From contig VNKQ01000003.1 in assembly GCA_016508695.1 (NCBI GenBank), positions 744,001 through 808,000 on the forward strand: DNA of 64,000 nt. The letters run 5' to 3'. Within the stretch, counting starts at the first letter, position 1; each line of letters begins with the position of its first letter. A program made the translations under genes and the position numbers. Shown piece by piece: positions 12,352 to 21,842 of this stretch. The notes below the pieces were generated by a model. It did not search any database. It was not told where the DNA came from and saw only the letters and a list, made by a program, of their open reading frames with translations. This stretch comes from Hyphodiscus hymeniophilus (lineage: Eukaryota > Ascomycota > Leotiomycetes > Helotiales > Hyphodiscaceae).

Positions 12352-12792
12352 TCATCGTCGCTCAAAGGTGTTGCTCAAGCGTCCCAGGAACCCCGACTTC
12401 ACACTGGCATCGGAGCCGACGGAGCTCGTGGAGTCCTTGCGTGCAGACTCCTTGACGGAGGCTGTCCAGTTCCCCGCGCCACCACGGCCGACATGGCAGA
12501 CGCCACCGTCCTTCATCTTCTTCTCTCGCGTGTTCTGGCGGTCGAGATCCTCGTCGAAGGAGAAGACTGGGCGCTCGGTGGTGTGGCGGATGTTTCCCGC
12601 TCCTCCACGGCCAGCGCTGTATTTGGATGAGGATAGAGGGAGGCCGGCATCGAAGAGAGAGGCGGGACCGTGAGCGTTGCGGCCTTCAGAGGTCTTGGGA
12701 GTCCGGAAGGTGTTTCCTGCTCCTCCTCGGCCGGAGTGGACGTATTTGTTGGCTGTTGGATGGGGTTCGCTGATGGAGTATTGGGATGACAT
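12352..12792 (-). CDS. PAR32-like GRGGAGN-repeat protein (DUF3602 family)
   Basis: Single-exon gene of 146 residues. It has three copies of the signature SGRGGAGN or close variants, near residues 20, 61 and 102, each in a Ser/Thr/Lys-rich, probably disordered context. This is the hallmark of the fungal DUF3602 family, which includes yeast Par32, a protein phosphorylated on TOR inhibition and linked to ammonium transporter control. The tail SGFLGRLSNTFERR is basic and amphipathic. The start is the first ATG; upstream frames close quickly. Function here is inferred from the family only. It stands alone, with long non-coding DNA on both sides. Confidence 0.85.
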   Translation of the reverse strand: MSSQYSISEPHPTANKYVHSGRGGAGNTFRTPKTSEGRNAHGPASLFDAGLPLSSSKYSAGRGGAGNIRHTTERPVFSFDEDLDRQNTREKKMKDGGVCHVGRGGAGNWTASVKESARKDSTSSVGSDASVKSGFLGRLSNTFERR

Positions 12793-13320
12793 GCCTATGG
12801 AGGGTAGGTAAAGTGAGGTTGTTGTGGCTGTTGGGGTCTTTGGTGTCTCTGGTGAGGATAGGAGGCTGTTGAGTGAAGGGAGGTCTTTAATAGAAAACTC
12901 CTATTTATTGTTTGACATGGGATGAAGAAACGGAATTTGTGTAGCAACAGAATGGTGTGACTATTCTCTTATACCTGTATCTGTGTTACCCCTCTCGGGG
13001 ACTCGTGTCTTGGACCAGTCACTCCTTGAAAAGTTTCTTTTCAAGTTTTGTCCGTGATACAGTAGTAGTCCTCGACACTTTGCAGTTAATGGCAACCCCC
13101 TCCCTTCCTCTAACCCCTAGCTGAACAGTGTGAATCGTGGCTCCTGGTCTCGTGGATTATTATTTCGTAACGTTCCCAGACGAGCCGCCTTGGCCCGCCA
13201 ATGAGAAGCTCCCGTTACGTTATTTAGCGCATGGACATTGATTTCCTGGGGGTAATGGAAATCGGATATCCAGTAGTCTCTTTCTTGCGTGCTCCATCGA
13301 TTCGATGTGGAATTCTTGCT

Positions 13321-13380
13321 CTTGCTGTTGCTCTTGCTGTTGCTCTTGCTGTTGCTCTTGCTGTTGCTCTTGCTGTTGCT
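13321..13380. repeat. 12-bp minisatellite CTTGCTGTTGCT
   Basis: Five perfect head-to-tail copies with partial copies on both sides. Read on the minus strand it gives a Gln-Glu-Gln-Gln repeat. It is not part of any supported gene. Confidence 0.9.
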
Positions 13381-13840
13381 CTTGCTTCTGCATGTTGCGG
13401 TGAAGTAGAGAATGAGGAGACCTGGGCTGAGGAATGCGCAATCTCACGATGTCATGGACATACGGAGTACTGTACAGTACACAGTACACGCACGTCTTGC
13501 CCATGCTTTGTTGACACCACTTGGAAAGCCGAAAAGGTCATGTCATGTGGCCAGCCGTTACTAAAGCCCTGGCTATCTTTGTCCCTTGCTTGGAATCCAG
13601 CATAAGTTCCGTTGGTAGTATTGGTACGACGTGGATGGGATTCTTCCAAAATTAGCAGTGAAAATCCTTACGTAGGTCTGGAGGTGCATTGTGCAGGTAC
13701 TGACTGTACCTTGTTGGATCTGTACTACTGTACTCTGAGAAGCATCCGCCTGTCACCGTGACCATCTTCTCTGTCCAATTCGAGCTCGTGATGTAATACA
13801 AGTAGATGGCTAATGACTAAATAATGACTACTACGTCCGT

Positions 13841-13880
13841 AAATGATTAAATGATTAAATGACTAAATGACTAAATGACT
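13841..13880. repeat. 8-bp tandem array AAATGAYT
   Basis: Two copies of AAATGATT followed by three of AAATGACT, with a related degenerate stretch just upstream at about 13811-13829. Confidence 0.85.
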
Positions 13881-15151
13881 GGGGCCGAAGAGATTTTTCT
13901 GAATTTTCTCCGGCGGCTCCACGATATTTTGCGGGGAAGCGAGTGGCGCGGCGATTGAGCCCAGAGGCGGGGAGGGGAACTCTTCCAATTTCGACACTAC
14001 ATTGCCTTACCGCAAGGCCCCTTACTCTACCAAGGTACTGTAGTACAAAGCAATCACGTGAGAGGTTATGAGAGTAACTGCGGAGATCGAGGCCCTTGGG
14101 TGCGTAGGTTTTTGATGATGATAGGTAAGTGTTGGAATACCGAAGATTCACTCATGGTATGTAACTTATGTACCAAATATGACTAGCTTGTTTCATGGTC
14201 ACGTGCAGTGGGCATTCATAAGCCATATATCACATTTACGTATGTCCAAAATAATACATATGACCTCACCTGCTTCAATGTTTTCTTCCCCTTCGGCCGG
14301 AGGCAATTCCTAATCATTTGTTGATTTTGTTGTGCGTGAAGCAAAGCACCGTTCGAAGCAGGCCTCGGCGGTAAGGATCCTATCACCTTTGCGACATACG
14401 ACGTTGTATTCCAAAGCATGGCCAGTAGGCGTGGAAAGTATCCATAAGCGTTGCACATATATATCTCGATCAGCCTGATCATGCTTCACGTTGGTCTCAG
14501 TTGATCGCCGTCACCAAGATGGGTGATCGTATCGCCCCTCGGATCTTGGAAAGACCTTGAACAGATTGTCAGTTTTAGGCATGAATTGGTACTTGCGATT
14601 ATGGCGAATTTAGAGAGACGCTCCCACAGGAAGGCTCGAGCACAACTGGGAATTTGGGACAAAGACCATAAATGTTACATGCATGCAAAAGACTGGGTCA
14701 AACGGAACTTTACAGGCAATGAAAAACGCTTGACACTATTGCGAAGCTCGCTTCATGCCTCTCTTCACTCTTCAAGTACGTCTGATCAAGATTTCTAATC
14801 TCTGGAAGACAACGCACTCTCTTACGTGGAGTGCGTTTTTATCAGAGGACTGCGGAATTGGAACTTTTATCGACTTGGGAGGAGCTGGAGGCGCAAATGG
14901 CGCATGAGCGATTCCACATTTGTCCTTCTGCAGCAGTAGAGCTGAACGTCGAAAACGCAACACCGGTTCGTGCTTCAGCTGGTTGATCAATAGATCTGTA
15001 CAAGTCTAGAACTTCGGTGCTAGTATTCCAATCAGTGTTCTGTCGAGTGAACCAAAGTATATCATTTGTTCAACTCGATTGAGGTCCGATCGCTGTTCCT
15101 GCATGTCCTTAGTCTGTTTACTCGAGCGAATCAACCCCTTCATGTCAGATA

Positions 15152-17845
15152 ATGGAGCATCTTCCTCCAGTCGCAAAACCATACGATCCTATTTCGGTAC
15201 CTTTCATCGCTGAGGAGTATGATGGGGGTCTCTTCGAGGATTACCCAGCTCGGCGAGGACTTGACCTAGCACGCCTCACCAAAGGAGATTTCCAAAATCT
15301 TTCGTTGGATCAAGTGGGATCGTTTCTTCAAACATGGTTGTTTTTCGGCCTGCTGCACGGAGTACTGGGCGTGAACTTCAAAACCTCAGAGTTCGTACGC
15401 ATCGACAAAGATGGCAAGAAATGGCTCACCACAGCGAGGCTTCCCTTCTACCTATACGGATTCTATCAGTACGTCAAGAATGAAAAGGAAAGGCCAGATT
15501 ACACCGAAGAATACGTGAAAGTTCGCAATGCCCGCATATACCCTTGTTTAAACCTGAGCCAAGAGGTCTGGGCAGAGTTCGACCGACTTCCTTCTCGATA
15601 TAATATCCCGAATCCCCTATCACCCGAAATGGCTTTCAGTATTCACATCCTGGCTATCAGCCTCCAAGTCGGGGCAACAGAGATCTGTGGTGGAAGTCCA
15701 GGTGAACCAACTTATAGGATAGTTCCCTGGGAGAAAGCACGTCACTGGCGTATCACAAGAAACAATTTCATCGATCAGCGAATGGTGTCCCAAGGTTGGT
15801 GTCCAACAGTTGTTAGACAGATCTGGACTCATGAGAATCCCATTGGGCAGTACTATGCGAGTCTGCTGGGACCGCCAAGTCGGAAACTCGATCACGGCGA
15901 TTGCGATTTCGATGAGAAGGAATGTGCGGCGATGAAGAAACTACCGCTTAGCCAGGTCAGGCACGACAGCGAGGATTGCCAATGCGCTACCCTGCTTGTT
16001 GATCGTGCTAAACTGGCAGACATCATACAGCGGGATGAAATTGCTGTCTTGCGTTTGATCGAACAGAACGGAAACCCTACTCTTGAAGTTGTGTCCATGA
16101 ACTCCGAGCCTGATCTGGAATATACGGCAATGTCACATGTCTGGAGTGACGGCTGGGGGAATCCAATGGAGAACTCCCTGCCTCTTTGTCGGGTCCAGAA
16201 GCTTATCCGCGATATATCAGCCACGTATTCGATGCCTGACTTCGATGTTGAGCCCCCACAAGGCAAATATCATCGAAAGACCAAACATGATGACCGAGTG
16301 TTTTTCTGGATGGATACACTTTGCGTCCCTCGCACTCCAGACCACATTTATTCCAGAGCAAGTTCGTTCACTCTCATCATTCCTCCGGGTCGGCCGGTGT
16401 TGCTAACTTCCTCAGTCATCCAGATGCGAGACGTCTACGAATCCGCTGAGCGTGTACTAGTCTACGATGCTGAGCTCATGTCGTCGACTTCGCAAGCTAC
16501 CTACGAGGAACTCAACATGAGAGTCTCATGCTCCCGCTGGATCAGGAGATTATGGACAGTGCAGGAAGCTGTACTTGCCAAACGTCTCATCTATCAGTTT
16601 GCAGACGGACCCCGAATGTTTATGACTGGCTCACTTATGTGGAAAGCTAGGAACAAAGATCTTGCTTTGAATTATTTCAACTCGGTGGGCTGGGATTGTA
16701 CAACTCAGTTGGAAGATTACAATCAAAGGACAGCCTCTCGGCTTTTGATTTTTGTGTGGATGTCATTGCTAAGCAATCGTTCTGTATCTGTGGTATGTGA
16801 TTTCAGATACGATTGTCCAAGTCATCGCCACTCATTATAATTTATCATGGGAGGATCGATTGTTTGCATGAGTTTATTCCCATTCATTTCATTGGCTTCA
16901 TCTCACTGATATCGATACTCAACAGGAGTCTGACGAAGCAATTTGCTTCTGTATTTTGATGGATTTTGACTTGAAGAAACTCATGGGAACGCACGAGTCC
17001 TTACGGATCCAGTTTCTTTGGACATTATTGGGAGACACCGTCCCACTCGGGGTACTCTTTGTCCCAGGACCACGATTGACAGCTAAAAGCTTCTCGTGGG
17101 CGCCAGCGTCGTTCCTCAACTGCACAAAAATTGGTCCAACAATGAATCATCTCTGCTCGGTCACTGGCGATGGTCTTTGTGCCAAGATTGGGCCAAACGC
17201 AGCTTTTGAGGTTGACGCCCCGCAACAGTCAACGGAGGCCTGTTTTCCGTGCATCTTACAGGGGAAGAAATACTTTATTAAAAAGAGCCCTGTGAAGACG
17301 AACCCTGAATGGGGAGGATTGGATTTGCATCTCCGTACGGATTTGGTTGTTATTTTGGAATCTCCGTATGTTGCACATTGAGACGACGCATTGCCTGAGG
17401 TATGAGCTATCTTGACACACTGCTGACTCGGAAATCTCCACAGAGCATCTCAAGGCGATGATGGAACCTGGTCTTTCTCGGGATCCCGTGCAGCTCTGAT
17501 CACAATTGTACGTAGAGAGATTGGGACCCTTTTCGCTGAGTATCTCCGACTTGTAAGGTATGTGTCTCTTCGACTAGTTTTTGTCACACTCGGCCGACCA
17601 ACGTCTGTTGGCTTCACCGGCTAGAAAACAATTTCCGACTTCGAACTCAATTCGAACCGCTCGGCTTCAATTTTGCGGCCATTGAATGACCGCTGATTTG
17701 AGACTATGACAGTGTTGTACAAGAAGGAAGCGTCTACCACAAATTTCCTATCGTCCCTTGGACACCACAGGAAATAGAAGGCTCGGCAAGACTGTCATCC
17801 GAAGCCAGATGGATTGATTCTGAGCAAAACTGGCACTTTGTATAA
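15152..17845 (+). CDS. HET-domain protein (heterokaryon incompatibility type)
   Basis: Five exons, 15152-16361, 16416-16792, 16926-17365, 17444-17557 and 17713-17845, give 757 residues. The HET domain runs from about residue 323 to 465: YTAMSHVWSDGWGNP, FWMDTLCVPRTPD, IIQMRDVYESAERVLVYD and RWIRRLWTVQEAVLAKRL are its standard blocks. The first intron (54 bp, branch TGCTAAC) contains no stop and is a multiple of three, so the unspliced frame stays open; splicing restores the conserved RAIIQMRDVY. Later exons carry RSVSVESDEAICFC and DDGTWSFSGSR, also typical of long HET proteins. Family members trigger cell death on recognition of non-self. The C-terminal half has no repeat domain. The last two exon joins rest on phase and splice consensus only. 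The neighbourhood is gene-poor, common for HET genes. Confidence 0.85.
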
Positions 17846-19327
17846 CGTTGCGATCACGATATCTTGAACACACTTCCCACACGATGCAAAGTCTGAAAGG
17901 ACGTCTGTGATTGCTGGTAAGTACCAGGTTATCCCTGGCTTTCGCGTCCTTGCGGTCACTTAGGAGTTTTATAACCAGCTAGCTTCAAGAACACAATGAC
18001 ACACAAAAAACAACCTGTTCGAATACCTTTCCGAAGCCCCGGTCACTAACACAACTGTAATCATCTTATCCCGGGAGCCCAAGGTAGAGCCGCGTAGCTC
18101 CGCACCCCCAACGGGTATACTTCCAGTTACGGTCCACCGTCGCACTATCCTCCTGATCGTCAATCCTTCCCCACGCCATCCATCCATCCATCCAACCATT
18201 CAACCATTCTCGTCGACGGCCAGTCTCGGCACATCTTCGTTAGACTGCGTCTTAAACCGATACCCATGTGTATATCTCCTGTCCAACAACCTGCTCTGTG
18301 GCCTCCAAAACCACAACCTCAATCCTCGCAAGTAGTTGCACGACAGTGTCGGGGATGGGGATGGTCTTCAGTGGAGATCCAGCTTGCCAGGGGGTGGATT
18401 CACACCGCGCGACCTGACCCCCACGACACATGGAAGCGTGGCCTTCCGGGCTGGGACGAGGTTGGTCAGCTGTACTGTGTGCGGCAGTAGGTGGTCGTGA
18501 CTTACTCTGAAGTCTCCGGTTGGGTGCCCACGATACATTCGTGTCACGTGTTACACGACATGCCTCCTCGCAGCTTCCAACACTGGAGAGAAGGAGAGGC
18601 ATTGGGTATCAATGGGAAGATACAGATGGAGGCCAAGTGCTGAATCAGTAACGTTGTTTTTAAACGGACGTTGTGGAACGAAGTCGAGCTGCGACGAATG
18701 AAAAGGGGGAAGTGCCTAAATAGGAAAGAGTGGTGAGGGCGAGTGATATCGGCGCTGAGCTTCTGCAAGCCATTCTTTCCTGCATAAGCGATGCTGTGAC
18801 GGCTTTCGGGCATAATGATGATGAAATTCCAAATATCAGACGTCGAATTAGGTGGTCAAGTGTATGTCACGAGTTGGGGAACCGTGTGGCCGCATCTCTA
18901 GCCTCCTCTGCATCTTGCAGGCGATATCCCAGTACACGCATAATCAAGAGGACATGATCAATCATGGGATCCTGATCTAGCAACATACGGAATGCAGATG
19001 GATAAGCTTAAGGTTTGTGTAATGAAGAGATCAATGTCCGGACCTCTCTCCTCATCCTCTTTGATTCGCCGAAACCTTTGTGACAAAATCGAACGAGAAC
19101 TGACTGGAACAAAGGCAAGCAGAGAGCCGTGTATATTTTCCAGGTAAGAGCATGTTTACAATCCTAAACCAAAGACAGGTTGATCAATGCCGAGAAAGAA
19201 CTGTCTCTCGCTGACCTTGATCCCCAAGGAGACCCAATCTCAGAAAACATGCGTGTCCCCATACCAGAAACCCGCATAATTGCGATCCACATCCCATCGC
19301 AGAAATCAACACCGAGAGCTGGTGGAT
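17846..19327. other. 1.5 kb stretch with no complete gene
   Basis: On the minus strand at 18064-18027 is an exon-like piece reading MITVVLVTGASE before a GT donor. It resembles the start of a short-chain dehydrogenase, but no following exon fits in the 180 bases left before the HET gene. A CCAT run lies at about 18176-18194. Nothing else convincing. Confidence 0.4.
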
Positions 19328-19663
19328 TTATGTTCCAGAGCCGGAAGTTGGGCTGTGACCTTGCTGTCCGTAACCAGGAGTGCCTCCGCAGGCAGTGCTG
19401 CTACCATAACCCGGTGCATTGCTGGTAGCATAGCTGCTTGCTGCGTTGTCTGGAGAATGGGCGGGGCATGGAGACGCTATTGAACCACTTCCTTTGCATC
19501 TCATGCAATGAATAACTCTGAAAAAACGTCATTACAAAGTCTCTGGACAGGCAGCACGAGGAACTCACTCGCGAGGGGTTCCTCCACAGGAAGTACAGGT
19601 CGAGAAAATCCAACCAGAAACGCAGCAGTTGTCTGAATCGATTTGAAAATTGGAGAGAGCCAT
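19328..19663 (-). CDS. Small cysteine-rich protein with two CxxC motifs
   Basis: Two exons, 19663-19569 and 19517-19328, separated by a 51-bp intron with GTGAGT donor and TTCAG acceptor, give 94 residues. The first exon starts at an ATG in a purine-context leader (CATAATGG). The spliced product has C13-C14, C23-x2-C26-GG, then C36-x2-C39-x-G-x-G and C49-x2-H52, so the two CxxC pairs resemble the CxxCxGxG units of DnaJ-type zinc-binding domains. The C-terminal 40 residues are Gly/Ser/Tyr-rich and contain SNAPGYGSSTACGGTPGYG. The conserved-looking motif is created exactly at the splice joint region, which supports the model. I recognise no named family. Zinc binding is inference. Overlapping open frames in the other phase are longer, but lack such pattern. 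Confidence 0.6.
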
Positions 19664-21842
19664 TATGATAGACGATGGTGATGAGATATAGAAGAAGCGT
19701 AAATAGTAAGAGGCTTGTTGAAGGCTCGACTGGAGATCTGAGGATGACGTTGAAGTTGTGACAGAAGTGTTTGAGAGTTCGATGGCTTTGATACTGAATT
19801 GCGGATCCCGCTGCAGAAAAATCGTGATTCTGGAAGAAGGACCCCTTTTCCTTATACTTGCCTAATCTTCCGCATCCCGAACCAAAGTCCCAAATTCCTG
19901 TCCGGCTGATCTCACGATGCACGCTATACCAAGACGATCAGACAGCTCTAACATCTCGCAGCTGAGGAGAAAAATCCTCACACCGCCATAACCTAATGAT
20001 GTTTGTGTGTCCCATTGGAACGCTAGTCATGTCTGTAGGGGGCGGACAATATCGTATGAAGCGTTGTTGAATGCACAGCTCACTTGAGTGTGCCTCGAAC
20101 CACTGGGCCGGGACGGAAAGGAAGATAATGCTTTTCTATCATAGGCTACTTTGACGATCGTGGACCACAGAGGAGGACACCGAGTCGCTCAAGCCATGCT
20201 GCATGGTGATACTTAGGCTGATAATCATAGACTGTCAATTGTTCGGAGTATTGTGGGGACGAGTGTGTCAGTGGAGGACGTCCCGACACAGAAGATGCTT
20301 CACTGCGCTGGCGGTAAAGAATTCGAATCGGTTGAGTTCAAATATTCCTCGACAGCAGAGAGAAGAGACTCAGCAGCCAATGCTGCATCAGGAGACGATG
20401 AACATGACCATCACGGAACCCTGCGCTGGCACCACCGTTACCACGGCACGGTCAACAATATGCGGTTTTGCATGTAGGGATCCGAGAGAGGCCGTGAATG
20501 GCCAATGTCGCAGGAGGAGGTGATATGGTTCAATCTCTGATAGGTATGCCACGGCGGACTGCTTAGCCGAGATATGCTGTGTCCAGTCCATCCTTCTCGA
20601 AAACCTTCATACCTGCCATTTTTGCTTCTCGTGAGCGGAACCTTTGAAGATCAGTATGAAGATCAGAATGTGGTCATCGCAGAGTTTCTCTTAGGAAATC
20701 CAGAGAAGGGAGTGTGCCAAGCTTACCGAAGAGATGAAAATAGCGGTACAGTAGAGGTCGAAAGACGTCAGCAGGCCATGAGGGCTAAAGCACAACACTT
20801 CGAGCGAACCTCAGCAACGCCTCTTCACCCTCCGGCGTCTCCAGGCGAGTGGAACGAAGCACATAGCGTCAGCCCAAGGACGGGGCTGGTTATTGGAGAA
20901 TCCACTTCCACGTTCTAGGTGTCTTCTATGGTGCTGTGCTGGTACAACCCTTATCGTGTGCATTGCTACTGCATCATCTCTAAAACCTGGACTGATCACA
21001 GGTCACAGCGTTGGTACATACCAAAGGCCCCTGGATCTAGGCAAAAAGAAGCAAGTCTAAGCAGAGAAAATGATTGCTCACGTCGCCGCAAACGCAGGAT
21101 GCGTCGACTGTGTTCGTAACTCTCAAATTGTTCTTCGTACACGCAGGCCACGATGCGAACATGTTCAGCGGGTAAGACAGCAAAGCATGAAAGGAGAAAA
21201 AGGGAAAGTATATGAAAATAGTACCAGAAATGCGCCGACTTTGGTGTGGGAGAAAACCATTGGCAGTCAAGGTATTGGCTTGAGCAGCAGCTGCAGCCAT
21301 CCGTGAAGGACTAGCATGTCTTCGCTGGAAGGACTCGACAGCTTGCTCTGGGTCTTACAAGTCTAAATTAATCAGTCAATTTTATGTGGCCTGAACCAAT
21401 AGCTAGTCGTCATACCGAGAGGCAATCAAATGGATAGAGGAATACAATTGATAAGCAACAGTGAATTTCGTCGTTGCAAAGAAGCTATTGTTTGGTTGCC
21501 ACTCAAATTTGAGGAGCTCTGGTTGAGATATGACACGGTAACGCGGCACTAAACCCTGGAGTAATATATGAAGCATTGAAGTCCTGGGAATCAAAAGCTA
21601 TAATGACCGAATAGACGAAAAAATCCATTCCACGAAGGATCCCAACGCCCTAACCGATGACGCCAAATGCAAGAAGAGACATCCCACCTCGACAATAATA
21701 TCCTTATCATTGTGCGTTGCTATAAGTTGACTCCGGCGAACCAACCAATCCCTCCTGCCTTATCGCCATGTCCACCCGTAGGAAGTAAAGGAAATAAATG
21801 CTTTCGTATGAAATCATGGTCACAGCGTCTATGATCTTCAGT
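19664..21842. other. 2.2 kb stretch, mostly unassigned, with a possible small cysteine-rich gene
   Basis: Contains the weak two-exon minus-strand candidate at 20980-21300 and several open frames on both strands (for example 20253-20477 plus) that look partly coding but do not assemble into a known protein. The right end holds the 3' side of the FHA gene. It may contain decayed genes. Confidence 0.35.
20980..21300 (-). CDS. Possible small cysteine-containing protein, weak candidate
   Basis: Two exons, 21300-21082 and 21036-20980, split by a 45-bp GTGAGC...CTAG intron in phase 0, would give 91 residues. The first part is Ala-rich, the middle is hydrophobic (IFIYFPFFSFHALLSY), and the end has spaced cysteines: PACTKNN, DASCVCGD, then after the joint LVCTNAV and TCDQS. 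Cysteine spacing and the clean phase suggest coding sequence, loosely like fungal secreted or CFEM-like proteins, but there is no clear signal peptide and the true 5' end may lie upstream. No family is recognised. It could equally be a relic. Confidence 0.25.

Larger units (their letters stand above)
12793..15151. other. 2.4 kb stretch with no supported gene, two small tandem arrays
   Basis: Holds the promoter side of the PAR32-like gene, a 12-bp minisatellite at 13321-13380 and an 8-bp array at 13841-13880. A palindrome-like cluster of AGTACTGTACAGTAC words sits near 13465-13490. Open frames are short and unconvincing. A Gln/Glu-rich frame on the minus strand over the minisatellite is a by-product of the repeat. 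Confidence 0.5.

Noticed and set aside
13220..13504. Minus-strand Gln/Glu-repeat frame
   Set aside because: The repeat comes from the 12-bp minisatellite, and the flanks are not protein-like.
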